From: Sphingosinithalassobacter tenebrarum
GTDB lineage: Bacteria > Pseudomonadota > Alphaproteobacteria > Sphingomonadales > Sphingomonadaceae
Direction: 5' to 3'
NCBI RefSeq assembly: GCF_011057975.1
Contig: NZ_CP049109.1
Coordinates: forward strand, 744,001 to 808,000
DNA: 64,000 bases
Below, piece after piece: positions 34,002 through 43,575 of the stretch; within the stretch, counting starts at the first letter, position 1, and each line of letters starts with the position of its first letter. Under the pieces are notes generated by a model. The model saw only the letters and a list, made by a program, of their open reading frames with translations. It did not search any database and was not told the DNA's origin. The translations under genes and the position numbers were made by a program.

Positions 34002-34034
34002 TAAACCAATTTCGAAATATATATGTTAAATTAG
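34002..34034. promoter_or_regulatory. AT-rich tract upstream of mucR
   Basis: A run of about 33 bases is mostly A and T (ending at the rimI stop codon), in an otherwise GC-rich region. It lies ~115 bases before mucR. MucR and relatives bind AT-rich DNA and repress their own genes, so this is a plausible operator. Confidence 0.4.
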
Positions 34035-34507
34035 ATCAAGGATCGGGAAAATGTCTGGGCGTCAAAGGACTCGCCCGTCTTGCCGCGGTAATAATTACGG
34101 CGCTCACCAATCTTGCTGAAGCCTTCCGTACGATAGAGATGCTCGGCGTCATTGCCGGCCCTGACTTCGAGGTGCAAGTTACTCGCGCCCCGCGACCGTG
34201 CCTCGGCAATAACCGATCGCAGTAAAATGCCGCCGATGCCCATTCGCCGCATCCGCGGCAGTGTGGCCAATAGGAGCAATTCGGATTCATCCGCGGCGAT
34301 CCGCGAAAGCGCGAATCCGGCGACGGTGGCATCGCGCTCGGCCAGCGTCAGCCACACGCCGGGCAGCGAGAACATCCCCATGCATTGCGCGGCGGTCCAT
34401 GCCTCGCCGAAACGGGGATCGAATGCTTCGGCCATGATCGCGGCAACGGTGGAAACATCGCCGATGCCGCCCGCCCGCAGCCGCGTGATGTTGAGCGCCG
34501 TGCTCAT
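34031..34507 (-). CDS. rimI: Ribosomal-protein-alanine N-acetyltransferase (RimI-like)
   Basis: 158 aa, one GNAT domain: LLLLATLPRMRRMGIGGILLRS carries the acetyl-CoA loop (RRMGIG), and NDAEHLYRTEGFSKIGERRN the C-terminal half with the conserved tyrosine. It is the tsaB neighbour expected for RimI, which acetylates protein N-termini. ATG 34507 overlaps the tsaB stop (ATGA), coupling translation. A longer upstream frame is inside tsaB and is rejected. Confidence 0.93.
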   Translation of the reverse strand: MSTALNITRLRAGGIGDVSTVAAIMAEAFDPRFGEAWTAAQCMGMFSLPGVWLTLAERDATVAGFALSRIAADESELLLLATLPRMRRMGIGGILLRSVIAEARSRGASNLHLEVRAGNDAEHLYRTEGFSKIGERRNYYRGKTGESFDAQTFSRSLI

Positions 34508-35130
34508 GCGCGGACCTGCGGTTTGGCATCGGGCGCGCGGCCGTAGATCGGCCGTGGCGGAAGCGCGGCGGCGTTGGCGGGAAGCAACGGCGCATCGGCG
34601 GCGCGGGGCAATGCGTCGCGCGCGGGATAGGCCGGGTCGAGCGCGAGCAGCCGCGGCACGCCGCTGCCGATTGCGGCCAGTCCCGCGCAGGCGGCAAGCG
34701 CATCCTGCGGGTAAAGCGATTGCAGCGGTGTCGCCGCCTCCAGCGGTTGCGCAGTGAAATGCTGCATGAAGACCTGACCATGCCCCCCTTCGAGCACCAC
34801 GGCAAGCCGCTCGCTGCCAGGATCGTCGCGGAACGCGGCGGCGGCGACCAGCGAAAGCGAGCCATAGCCGTGCACGGGAACGCCCCAGCCGATGCCAAGG
34901 CCGACTGCGGCGGCAAGGCCGACGCGCACGCCGGTAAAGCTGCCCGGCCCGCAATCGACAAGGATGCGTTCGGCACGTCCGCCGTCGGGCAGTTCGCTTA
35001 TCATCGGCACCAGCCGTTCGGCATGGCCGCGCCCGACTTCCTCATGAAATGCGGCGATCACGCTGCCACCGGCGATCAGCGCGACCGAACAGGCGGCCGT
35101 CGCGGTTTCGATCACCAGCGTGCGCGGCAC
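34504..35130 (-). CDS. tsaB: tRNA threonylcarbamoyladenosine biosynthesis protein TsaB
   Basis: 208 aa from GTG 35130, one base after the upstream reductase stop; starting at 35202 would add 24 residues read through that gene. The ASKHA fold start is TLVIETATAACSVALI, with GHAERLVPMI and the family motif VDCGPGSFTGVRVGLAA. TsaB is a scaffold paralogue of TsaD for the t6A modification at tRNA position 37. It is next to rimI as in many bacteria. It complements MiaB, which modifies A37 in other tRNAs. Confidence 0.94.
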   Translation of the reverse strand: MPRTLVIETATAACSVALIAGGSVIAAFHEEVGRGHAERLVPMISELPDGGRAERILVDCGPGSFTGVRVGLAAAVGLGIGWGVPVHGYGSLSLVAAAAFRDDPGSERLAVVLEGGHGQVFMQHFTAQPLEAATPLQSLYPQDALAACAGLAAIGSGVPRLLALDPAYPARDALPRAADAPLLPANAAALPPRPIYGRAPDAKPQVRA

Positions 35131-35131
35131 G

Positions 35132-35725
35132 TCAGACGACGCGATTGAATCGCTCGAATTCGGGTCGGGGGAGTCGTTCGAAGATGCTGCCGGGATCGCC
35201 ATAGCCGAAAGTCGATATGAAGTTGGACTTCACATGGGGCTGGTCGGGGAAAAAGGCTTCGTCAACCTTGGCGTTGTCGAATCCCGACATCGGGCCGGTG
35301 TCCAAGCCCAGCGCGCGGGCCGCCATGATGAAATAGGCGCCCTGCAGCGAGCTGTTGCGGAAGGCATGGTCGCGGCGCGCGTCGAGATCGCCCTCGAACC
35401 AGCTTTTCGCGTCGGTATGGGGAAAGAGCCAGGGCAGCTCCTCGTGGAAGTTCCAGTCCATCGCGATGATCACCGAAGCGGGCGCCTGGCGGATCTTCGC
35501 GGCATTGGTGCCCGATGCGCACTCGGCCAGCTTTTCCTTGCCCGCAGCGCTGGTGATCCACACGAACCGCGCCGATTGCTGGTTGGCCGATGTCGGTCCC
35601 ATCTTCATCAGGTCGTAGATGCGCCGGATAGCGTCTTCGCCCACGGGCGCATCGGTATAGCCGTTATAGCTGCGCGCGGTGCGGAACAGGGTGTCGAGCG
35701 CTGCGTCGTCGAGCGGCTTTCCCAC
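35132..35725 (-). CDS. Nitroreductase-family FMN enzyme (RutE-like)
   Basis: 197 aa. It aligns well with malonic semialdehyde reductase RutE: KMGPTSANQQSARFVWI binds FMN, then DAKSWFE, FRNSSLQGAYFIMAARALGL, DTGPMSGFD and SNFISTFGYGD. It would reduce malonic semialdehyde or another small aldehyde or nitro compound with NAD(P)H; no other rut gene is present. GTG 35725 follows AGGAGA at good spacing and begins where the family begins. The longer frame to 35845 enters nfu and is rejected. Confidence 0.92.
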   Translation of the reverse strand: MGKPLDDAALDTLFRTARSYNGYTDAPVGEDAIRRIYDLMKMGPTSANQQSARFVWITSAAGKEKLAECASGTNAAKIRQAPASVIIAMDWNFHEELPWLFPHTDAKSWFEGDLDARRDHAFRNSSLQGAYFIMAARALGLDTGPMSGFDNAKVDEAFFPDQPHVKSNFISTFGYGDPGSIFERLPRPEFERFNRVV

Positions 35726-35754
35726 TTGCTTCTCCTGATTGGAATGGCGCCGGT

Positions 35755-36339
35755 TCAGACGGCGCGGACCTCGGTCACTTCGGGAACATAATGTTTGAGC
35801 AGCTGCTCGATCCCGTTCTTGAGCGTCGCGGTGGAGGAGGGGCAACCCGCGCAGGCGCCCTGCATCTGCAGATAGACCTTCCCCTGGTCGAAGCCGCGAT
35901 AGACGATGTCGCCGCCGTCATTGGCAACGGCCGGGCGCACGCGCGTATCGATCAGGTCGCGGATCTGCGCGACGATATCGGCATCGGCCGGGTCGTCGGT
36001 GATCTCGGCCTCTGCGGGGGGCACGCTGATCCCGGCGGCGGTGCCGGGTTTGAACAGCGGCATGCCCGCCGAGAAATGATCGAGCAGGATCGCCAGCACG
36101 TCGGGCTTCAGCACGTGCCATTCCACGCCCGGCGCGGCCGTGACCGAAATGAAATCGCTGCCGAAAAAGACGCCGGTAACGTCGCCGAGACCGAAAAGCG
36201 CTTCGGCAAGCGGCGAGGCTTCGGCTTCCTCGGGTGTGGCGAAATCGCGCGTGCCGCTTTCCATCACGGTGCGTCCGGGAAGGAATTTGAGCGTTGCCGG
36301 GTTCGGAGTCGGTTCGGTTTCGATCAGCATGTCCGCCAT
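35755..36339 (-). CDS. Nfu-type iron-sulfur cluster carrier (NifU-like)
   Basis: 194 aa. The N-terminal Nfu_N domain (~5-90; EPTPNPATLKFLPGR, SPLAEALFGLGDVTGVFFG) precedes the NifU C-terminal domain with the cluster-binding CxxC in GACAGCPSSTATLKNG (~160-175). It accepts clusters from SUF and hands them to targets such as MiaB or aconitase. It lies upstream of the rutE-like gene and tsaB on the same strand, the common alphaproteobacterial order. The suf operon lies 12 kb away. Confidence 0.94.
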   Translation of the reverse strand: MADMLIETEPTPNPATLKFLPGRTVMESGTRDFATPEEAEASPLAEALFGLGDVTGVFFGSDFISVTAAPGVEWHVLKPDVLAILLDHFSAGMPLFKPGTAAGISVPPAEAEITDDPADADIVAQIRDLIDTRVRPAVANDGGDIVYRGFDQGKVYLQMQGACAGCPSSTATLKNGIEQLLKHYVPEVTEVRAV

Positions 36340-36416
36340 GTGGCGGTGCGCGCCCGGCGGATCAAGTGCCGGGCGAGGCGGGCCGTCGCTTCGCGAACGG
36401 TTCCCGACCGCAGTGT

Positions 36417-37016
36417 TCAGGGCACGCAGGCGTCGAAGAAACGCGCGATGCGGGGGGCCGCTTCCTCGTCAAAGGGAACTTCGAACGATTCCTTGCCCCA
36501 CCAGATTTCCAGCGGGTCGCCTTCGCGAAACGCCCGCAGCGGGCCGTCGTCCTTGGGCAGGACGACTTCGATCGACACGCCAAGCTGCGTTTCGTTGGTC
36601 ATGATCTCATATTGCCCGGTTTCGCGCCCGGCGGAGACAGTGAGCACATCGGGACGCCGTTCGACCACGTCGCTCGGGCGCATGAAGGACAGGACCACAT
36701 TGTCGTCATTGACCGGGCAGCGCATCGCGAGCCGCAGATTGTCGGTCGCCGGCTCGCCATAGACGAGGCGCGGTTCGCCGCGCGAATAGCGCCAGGCCAT
36801 CTCCGGCTCCGACTCGGGATCGGGCGAAGCCTGCGGCGTGGGCATGGGCGTGGCGCTCGGCGTGGCGGTCGGTTCCGGCACGGCCGAAGGCATTGCGACG
36901 ATGGCGTTCACTTCGGATGACGGGGCGGGTTCGGGCGGCGCGGGCTCGCTGTTGCAGCCGCCGACGAGCATTCCGCCGCCGACGAGCGTTAGAAGCGTGC
37001 GCTGTGCGGATCGCAT
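36417..37016 (-). CDS. Lipoprotein with Pro/Ala-rich linker, unknown function
   Basis: 199 aa. A lipoprotein signal (LTLVGGGMLVGGC, Cys-21 or so) is followed by a disordered, Pro/Thr/Ala-rich linker of ~50 residues and a folded domain (~75-199) containing AMRCPVNDDNVVLSFMRPSD. I do not recognise the domain. Outer-membrane or periplasmic anchoring by Lol is likely. It is on the same strand as nfu, 77 bases upstream. Confidence 0.8.
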   Translation of the reverse strand: MRSAQRTLLTLVGGGMLVGGCNSEPAPPEPAPSSEVNAIVAMPSAVPEPTATPSATPMPTPQASPDPESEPEMAWRYSRGEPRLVYGEPATDNLRLAMRCPVNDDNVVLSFMRPSDVVERRPDVLTVSAGRETGQYEIMTNETQLGVSIEVVLPKDDGPLRAFREGDPLEIWWGKESFEVPFDEEAAPRIARFFDACVP

Positions 37017-37119
37017 GGGGATCTCCCGACGTGATTGCAGCTCCAGATGCCGTGCCGGAACACGGTATCCGTTTCAACAACGGTCGGGAAGGCCGAACGC
37101 TCCCTTTTGTGGGACAGGT

Positions 37120-37605
37120 TCAGTCGGGCAGGCGATAGCGCAGCACATAGTCGTGCCGGCCATCGGCCACGGAAATCTCCATCCTGCCCGAAAGGCCGGC
37201 CAGTTCTCCGGTGCCCGATCCGGGCACGACCGTGACCAGCAACTCCGGCTCGCCGTCATCGACGATCCCGCGATGGACGAGGACGAAACCGCCGCTGCGC
37301 CCGTCGAGCGTGCCGGTCACCGTCTCCATCGCGACATAGGCGGCCGATTGCGCCGGATCGCCCGAGGCGAGCATCCGGCCGTTGCTGATCGCCTGAAGGT
37401 CGCCCGAAAAGGTCTTCACCATAGACATGGCGCCGATCGTGTCGCCGACAGTTCCGGCGGGCGCCATGCGCACTTCGAATGTGCCGCGCGCTTCGCCGTC
37501 CTCGGCCGCGGCGTCGACGGGCGGCTGCGCGGCGGCAGTCGTCCCGGCGACAACGATCAGGCACAGCGCCGCACGCGCAAGGACGACCGGACGAAGGCGT
37601 TTCAT
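37120..37605 (-). CDS. DUF3224-domain exported protein
   Basis: 161 aa. An N-terminal signal peptide (LARAALCLIVVAGTTAAA) precedes a beta-barrel DUF3224 domain: KTFSGDLQAISNGRMLAS, SAAYVAMETVTGTLDGRSG, GSGTGELAGLSGRMEI. Relatives are usually small, often cytoplasmic proteins of unknown role; this one is exported. Its start overlaps the hydroxylase stop by 4 bases, suggesting coupled expression. Confidence 0.85.
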   Translation of the reverse strand: MKRLRPVVLARAALCLIVVAGTTAAAQPPVDAAAEDGEARGTFEVRMAPAGTVGDTIGAMSMVKTFSGDLQAISNGRMLASGDPAQSAAYVAMETVTGTLDGRSGGFVLVHRGIVDDGEPELLVTVVPGSGTGELAGLSGRMEISVADGRHDYVLRYRLPD

Positions 37606-38435
37606 ATGTCCATTTCCTTCATCGCCGCGTTCCAGCTCAGCACATTGTCGCGCGCTTCCTGCACGAAAGCCGACCGACGGACGATCGACAGGAATTTCTC
37701 CGCCACCCAGCGACCCGGGTTACGCAGCGGGCGCTTCACCTGAATCAGCAGCACCACGCGCGTGCTCGCCGTGTCGTTCCATACCTCATGGTCATAGGTG
37801 TCGTCGAACACCAGCGTTTCGCCTTCGCTCCAGCGCACGACGCGATCCTTGACGCGCATCCGCACATCGCCGTCGCGCGGCACGATCAGCCCCAGATGGC
37901 AGGTGATCAGCCCCTTGGTGACGCCGCGATGCGGCGGAATATGCGTGCCCGGCGACAGGATCGAGAAAAAGGCGCTGTTGAGGCCGGGAATGCGTTTCAC
38001 GACCGACGCGGTGACGGGGCACTGCGCGATATTCTCGTCGATGCCGTAGCCATAGCCCCACAGGAAATAGCTGCGCCACCGGTTCATCGGTGCGATCGCG
38101 CGATGATCGGGCGAGATGCTTGCCAGCGACGGCGCGTCGCGGCCGACCAGCGTCGCGGCAACCGCTTCGTCGCGAATCGCCTCCCAGTTTTCGCGCAGCA
38201 TCGCAGTCCATTCGAAATCGCGGACATTGAGCACGGGATCGTTGGCGATCAGCGAGGAGCGCGAAATGACCGCGTCGAACACGCCGCGCAGATGCTTGCC
38301 GACGCGGATGACCAGCGGGCGGCCGCGCTCGCCCTGCAGCGGGGCCTTTTCGGCGGGCGCGCCGGAAATGACATTGACGTCGGGCACGCGCATGGGCTCG
38401 TTGCGATTGGCGGCCTTGCCGGTTTGTGGCCACAT
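37602..38435 (-). CDS. Aspartyl/asparaginyl beta-hydroxylase-family protein
   Basis: 277 aa from ATG 38435; GTG 38468 is an alternative and the true start is uncertain. The Fe(II)/2-oxoglutarate core contains GTHIPPHRGVTKGLITCHLG and VFDDTYDHEVWNDTASTR, providing the two histidines and arginine of the AspH/LpxO-like group. In Gram-negative bacteria relatives hydroxylate lipid A acyl chains (LpxO) or proteins; this assignment remains open. No membrane helix is clear. The DUF3224 gene follows with a 4-base overlap. Confidence 0.87.
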   Translation of the reverse strand: MWPQTGKAANRNEPMRVPDVNVISGAPAEKAPLQGERGRPLVIRVGKHLRGVFDAVISRSSLIANDPVLNVRDFEWTAMLRENWEAIRDEAVAATLVGRDAPSLASISPDHRAIAPMNRWRSYFLWGYGYGIDENIAQCPVTASVVKRIPGLNSAFFSILSPGTHIPPHRGVTKGLITCHLGLIVPRDGDVRMRVKDRVVRWSEGETLVFDDTYDHEVWNDTASTRVVLLIQVKRPLRNPGRWVAEKFLSIVRRSAFVQEARDNVLSWNAAMKEMDI

Positions 38436-38670
38436 TGCGCGATCTTCGGCTGACGGTTTTACGCTCACGGTCTGATTCGTCCCGATTCCCCTGAAGGTTG
38501 CGAATCGGCCCGAATGTGTTGCGCTGCGGCGCACCCCTGCCCCATTCGGGTCGGTCGATGCATATTGGGTACGCGCGACTTTGGTCGAAATGATGGCGAG
38601 TATCGGGCGGTCGGCCCGGCCAGGCGCGATTTGGCCACTGGCGAGGCGTTTGCGACGCGGCTAGAAGGCC

Positions 38671-41580
38671 ATGATGCGCTGTATCCTCCGCATTTCGCGT
38701 TTCGCCCTTCTTCTCCTCGTCGCCGCGCCGTTTCCCGCGCTTGCGCAGCAGGCTCCGGCCACCGCTGCGGCAACCGATCAGGACCGCGACAACACGCCGT
38801 GGCTCTATCGCGACAGCGACGTCCCCGTCGATCCGGCATGGCGTTTCGGCACCTTGCCCAACGGCGTGCGCTATGCGGTGCGCAAGAACGGTGTGCCGCC
38901 GGGGCAGGTATCGATCCGGGTCCGCATCGATGCCGGTTCGCTGATGGAAGGCGATGCCGAGCGCGGCTATGCCCACTTGCTCGAACATCTTTCGTTTCGC
39001 GGATCGGCGCATGTTCCCGACGGCGAGTCGAAGCGTATCTGGCAGCGGCTGGGCGTCACCTTCGGGTCCGACAGCAACGCCGCGACGACCTTTACCCACA
39101 CCGTCTATCAGCTCGACCTGCCCAATGCCGGTCGCGCCGGGCTGGACGAAAGCATGCATATCCTTTCGGGCATGATGGCGGCGCCGACCATCACGCAGAC
39201 GGCGCTGGACGCCGAGCGGCCGGTAGTGCTCGCCGAACAGCGCGAACAGCCCGGCCCGCAGGTGCGGATGCAGGACGCGCTGCTATCGCTGATGTTCGCG
39301 GGACAGCCGCTGGCGCAGCGTGATCCGATCGGCACCGTCGAGACGCTGACGGCCGCCACGCCGGAGTCGGTCAAGGCGTTTCACGACCGCTGGTATCGCC
39401 CCGAACGCGCTGTCGTCGTGCTGGTGGGCGATATGGATCCGGCGCTGCTCGAGGAAATGGTGGTCAAGCATTTCTCCGGCTGGCAGGGCGTCGGCCCGGC
39501 GCCGGAAACTCCCGATTTCGGAGCGCCGGAACCCGGTCATCCGGTGAGCGCGGCGATCGTTGAGCCGGCGATGCAGCGCCTGGTGACGATGGCGGTGATG
39601 CGGCCCTGGACGGTGTTTCAGGACACAGTGATCTTCAATCAGGAACGGATGGTCGATCTGATCGCGATCCGCATCCTCAACCGGCGGATGGAAACGCGGG
39701 CGCGAACGGGCGCCAGCTTCATCGCGGCGGGCGCCAGCCTTGATGATGTCGCGCGCTCGGCGAACGTGACGACGATCCGGCTGCTGCCCGTCGGCGACGA
39801 CTGGGAAGCCGCGCTTGGCGATGTGCGCGCGATCATTGCCGACGCCATCGCGCATCCGCCGACCCAGGACGAGATCGATCGCGAAGTCGCCGAGATCGAC
39901 GCCGCGATGCGCAACGCGATCGCGAGCGAGCCTGTCGAGGCCGCGGCGATCCAGGCCGACGACATGGTTCACGCCGTCGACATCAACGAAACCACGACCA
40001 ATGCCGAAGGCAGCTATTCGATCTTCCGCGGTGCCGTGGATGCGGGCATGTTCACGCCCGAGGCGGTCCAGGCGGCTTCGGCGCGCGTCTTCCAGGGCAC
40101 GGCGACGCGGGCGCTGGTGAATGTCCATGCGTCCGATCCCGAGGTCGTCGGCGAATTGGCCGAAGCGATCACCGCGCAGCCGGCGGCGCAGGCGCGGCGG
40201 GAGAATGTCGCCGACGTCTCGTTCGACGATCTGCAGCCGCTGGGCGAACCGGGCAGTGTCGTTTCGCGCGAGACGGTGGTCGCCCAACCGGAAATCGAGC
40301 AGGTCAATTTCGACAATGGCGTCCGGCTGATCGTCCATTCCAATCCGTCGGAGGTCAGCCGGGTCTATGTCCGCGTGCGCTTCGGCGGCGGCCTCGGCGC
40401 GTTGCCGGCCGACCGTCAGACCCCGGCATGGGCCGGCGACCTCGCGCTCGTGGCGAGCGGCATCGGCCCGTTCGGCCAGGAGGAGCTCGACACGGTGACC
40501 GGGCAGCGGCAGATCGGACTCGATTTCGCGATCGCCGACGATGCTTTCGTCCTTGGCGGCCAGACCACAGCCGAGGATCTCGACGATCAATTGCTGCTGC
40601 TTGCCCAGAAGCTGCAGAATCCCTCCTGGGACCCCAATCCCGTCAATCGCGCGCGCGCAGTGATGCTCGCCGGCTATTCCGCGCGGAATGCCTCGGCCGA
40701 CGCGGTGCTGTCCTCGCAGCTCGATCGCCTGCTGCGCGCGGGCGATCCGCGCTGGGGCGTCCCATCGCGCGAAACCATCGCCGCGCTGACGCCCGAGGCC
40801 TTCCGCGCCTTCTGGGAACCGATCCTCAAGTCCGGCCCGATCGAAGTCAGCGTGTTCGGCGACGTCGATCGCGAAGCCGCCGTCCAGGCGGTGGCGCGGA
40901 CCTTCGGCGCGTTGCCGCCTCGCCCGGCTGCCGCCAATGACGGCGCGCCGGTCCGTTTCGCCGCGCATGATGCCGAGCCGGTGGTGCGCCGGCATGAGGG
41001 ACAGCCCGATCAGGCCGCGGCGGTGATCGCCTGGCCGACCGGCGGCGGCAGCGACGGCATCGCCGAAAGCCGCAAGCTGGAAATCCTCGCGGCGGTGTTC
41101 CGCGATCGCTTCATCGACCGGCTGCGCAGCCAGGCAGGGATCAGCTATTCGCCGACCGTGATCAGCCGCTGGCCGGTGGGCGCCAATGCGGGCGGCGGCG
41201 TGCTCGCGCTCGCGCTGGTGCCGCCCGACAAGACCGACCTCTTCTTCCAGGTGGCGCGCGATATCGCCGCCGACCTTGCCGCCAATCCGATCGGGCAGGA
41301 CGAACTGCGCCGCGCGGTGGTGCCGCTGGGCCAGACGATCCTGCGCCGCTCGACCGGCAATAATTTCTGGATGGACCTGGTCGAAGGCGCGTCGCGCGAT
41401 CCGGCCCGCTATGCCGCCGTGCCGGATCTGGCCGACGATTATGTCGGCACCACCGCGCAGGACCTGCAGGCGCTGGCCGCCAAATATTTCGATCCCGCGC
41501 GCGACTGGACGCTCGAAGTGCTTCCGAGCGCACAGGCACAGGGAGCCGCGCCGGCCGCCGCCGCCGCGCAGGGGCGCTGA
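38671..41580 (+). CDS. M16-family zinc metalloprotease (pitrilysin-like), exported
   Basis: 969 aa. A signal peptide (RFALLLLVAAPFPALAQ) targets the periplasm. The inverted zinc motif H102-LLE-H106 lies in AHLLEHLSFRG, with a distal glutamate expected ~75 residues later. A second M16 half without that motif begins near 540 (VNFDNGVRLIVHSN), giving the two-domain clamshell that degrades peptides. ATG 38674 is an alternative start. It is divergent from the hydroxylase gene. Confidence 0.93.
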   Translation: MMRCILRISRFALLLLVAAPFPALAQQAPATAAATDQDRDNTPWLYRDSDVPVDPAWRFGTLPNGVRYAVRKNGVPPGQVSIRVRIDAGSLMEGDAERGYAHLLEHLSFRGSAHVPDGESKRIWQRLGVTFGSDSNAATTFTHTVYQLDLPNAGRAGLDESMHILSGMMAAPTITQTALDAERPVVLAEQREQPGPQVRMQDALLSLMFAGQPLAQRDPIGTVETLTAATPESVKAFHDRWYRPERAVVVLVGDMDPALLEEMVVKHFSGWQGVGPAPETPDFGAPEPGHPVSAAIVEPAMQRLVTMAVMRPWTVFQDTVIFNQERMVDLIAIRILNRRMETRARTGASFIAAGASLDDVARSANVTTIRLLPVGDDWEAALGDVRAIIADAIAHPPTQDEIDREVAEIDAAMRNAIASEPVEAAAIQADDMVHAVDINETTTNAEGSYSIFRGAVDAGMFTPEAVQAASARVFQGTATRALVNVHASDPEVVGELAEAITAQPAAQARRENVADVSFDDLQPLGEPGSVVSRETVVAQPEIEQVNFDNGVRLIVHSNPSEVSRVYVRVRFGGGLGALPADRQTPAWAGDLALVASGIGPFGQEELDTVTGQRQIGLDFAIADDAFVLGGQTTAEDLDDQLLLLAQKLQNPSWDPNPVNRARAVMLAGYSARNASADAVLSSQLDRLLRAGDPRWGVPSRETIAALTPEAFRAFWEPILKSGPIEVSVFGDVDREAAVQAVARTFGALPPRPAAANDGAPVRFAAHDAEPVVRRHEGQPDQAAAVIAWPTGGGSDGIAESRKLEILAAVFRDRFIDRLRSQAGISYSPTVISRWPVGANAGGGVLALALVPPDKTDLFFQVARDIAADLAANPIGQDELRRAVVPLGQTILRRSTGNNFWMDLVEGASRDPARYAAVPDLADDYVGTTAQDLQALAAKYFDPARDWTLEVLPSAQAQGAAPAAAAAQGR

Positions 41581-41599
41581 CGGTCCGGCGTCCCGCCGC

Positions 41600-43396
41600 T
41601 CAGCCGCGATAGAGCGCCGTCAGCCGTTCGCCATATACCTCGCGCAGCACGTGGCGGCGGATCTTGAGCGATGGCGTGAGCTGCTGATTCTCGATCGCGA
41701 AGGGTTCGTCGGCGAGGATGAAGCGGCGGATACGCTCGATCTGCGACAATTCCTTGTTCACGCGCTCGACCGCGCGATTGAGCGTGGCGCGATATTCGCG
41801 GTCCTCGGCCAGCGCGGCGGGATCGTTGGGCGTGCCGGTCGCCGCGCACCATTCCTGCGTCCATTCGGGATCGGGAACCAGCACGGCGGTCATATAGGGC
41901 TTGCGGTCGCCATAGATCATGGCCTGCATGATTTCGGGCTGCAGCGTCAGCATGCCCTCCACCTTCTGCGGGGCGATGTTGTCGCCCTTGTCGTTGACGA
42001 TGATGTCCTTCTTGCGGTCGGTGATCTGGATGCGGCCCTGATTGTCGATCTGGCCGATATCGCCGGTATGGAGCCATCCGTTCCTGAGAACGCGATCGGT
42101 TTCCTCCTCGTTGCGCCAATAGCCGTGCATCACCAGCTCGCCGCGCACCAGTATCTCGCCGTCATCGGCGATATGCACTTCGACGCCCTTCATCGGCGGA
42201 CCGACCGTGTCGTGCTTCAGCCCTGCGCTGGGGCGATTGCAGGAAATCACCGGCGCGGCTTCGGTCTGGCCATAGCCCTGCAGGAAGGTGAGCCCGAGCG
42301 AATCGAAAAAGATGCCGACTTCGGGATTGAGCGGCGCGCCGCCCGAAACCATCGCCTTGATCCGTCCGCCGAAACGCTTGGCGATTTTCGGCTTCAGCGT
42401 GGCGTTGATCACCAGCTCCATCGGCTTGTCCTTCAGCGGCACGCCGCCCGCTGCCTTCTTAGCGCCTATAGCCACCGCGCGCTCGAGCATCCGTTTCTGG
42501 AAATTGCCCTGTTTCTCGATCGCCTTGGTGATCCGCGTGCGCAGCACTTCGAACAGGCGCGGGACGACGACCATGATCGTCGGCCGCGTCTCCTCGATAT
42601 TCGATGCGAGCTTTTCCAGCCCTTCCGAATAATAGATCTGCGCGCCCAGGCTGATCGGGAAATGCTGCCCGCCGGTATGTTCATAGGCGTGGCTGAGCGG
42701 GAGGAAGGAGAGGAAGACTTCGTCGTCCCAGCCGAAATCCTCCGAGATGATGGTGCAGCAGCCCTCGCAATTGTGCAGGATCGCGCCGTGATGCTGCATC
42801 ACCCCGCGCGGCGCGCCGCCGGTGCCGCTGGTATAGATGATGCAGGCCATGTCCTCGCGCCGGAAGGTGCAGCGCGCCGCCACTGCGTCCGGGTCGGTCG
42901 GGTGATCGGCGATCAGCTGATGCCATTGGTGATATTCCATGCTGCCCGACTGGCTGGCGCGCATTTCGTCGATCGCGATCACCATCCGCGCCGAGGAGGA
43001 GCGCACTGCCGCGGGCATCAGCGCGCGGGCGAGCTTGGCGTTGGAAACGATCACCGCGCAGGCGCCGGAATTTTCGATGATGTGAACGTGATCGCGTTCG
43101 GTGTTGGTGGTGTAGGTCGGCACGGTGACACAGCCCGCCGCCATGATCGCGAGGTCGCTGATGCACCATTCGGGACGGTTTTCGGCGACCAGCATCACAC
43201 GATCGCCGCGGCGAAGCCCCAGCGCCTGCAGCGCGGTGGCAAGCGAGGCGACCTGGCGCGCAGCCTCGGCCCAGCTCGTCGACACCCATTTGCCGTCCTG
43301 CTTGGCCCAGAGGAAGGGGGCATCGCCTTTGTCGCGGGCGCGCGTGAAGAACATGCTGACGAGATTGTCGAAATGTTCGAGCTGCCTGTTTTTCAT
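41600..43396 (-). CDS. Long-chain fatty-acid-CoA ligase (AMP-forming)
   Basis: 598 aa. It adenylates fatty acids and transfers them to CoA. The P-loop is IIYTSGTGGAPRGVMQHHG (~185), then GYGQTEAAPVISCN and the motif GWLHTGDIGQIDNQGRIQI with RKKDIIVNDKGDN. It is closest to the LACS/FAA-type (FadD15-like) subfamily. ATG 43396 starts directly at the domain, with AGGACG upstream; the open frame continues to 43495 without homology. It ends 19 bases from the convergent protease gene. Confidence 0.94.
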   Translation of the reverse strand: MKNRQLEHFDNLVSMFFTRARDKGDAPFLWAKQDGKWVSTSWAEAARQVASLATALQALGLRRGDRVMLVAENRPEWCISDLAIMAAGCVTVPTYTTNTERDHVHIIENSGACAVIVSNAKLARALMPAAVRSSSARMVIAIDEMRASQSGSMEYHQWHQLIADHPTDPDAVAARCTFRREDMACIIYTSGTGGAPRGVMQHHGAILHNCEGCCTIISEDFGWDDEVFLSFLPLSHAYEHTGGQHFPISLGAQIYYSEGLEKLASNIEETRPTIMVVVPRLFEVLRTRITKAIEKQGNFQKRMLERAVAIGAKKAAGGVPLKDKPMELVINATLKPKIAKRFGGRIKAMVSGGAPLNPEVGIFFDSLGLTFLQGYGQTEAAPVISCNRPSAGLKHDTVGPPMKGVEVHIADDGEILVRGELVMHGYWRNEEETDRVLRNGWLHTGDIGQIDNQGRIQITDRKKDIIVNDKGDNIAPQKVEGMLTLQPEIMQAMIYGDRKPYMTAVLVPDPEWTQEWCAATGTPNDPAALAEDREYRATLNRAVERVNKELSQIERIRRFILADEPFAIENQQLTPSLKIRRHVLREVYGERLTALYRG

Positions 43397-43575
43397 CCGG
43401 CGTCCTATCCCCTTGTCTTCGCTGCCGGTCTCGCGCCGGGCGTGGCGCGGGACCCTAGTGGTTCGGCGATGCGAGCGCCAGCGCCGCAGCGGCATGGACG
43501 CTCGCGCATGCCCTCGTTATGCCCATTAGACGCGGCAGCGCGCCGGAAGGTTCAACACGGGATGGAGATTTGCCG

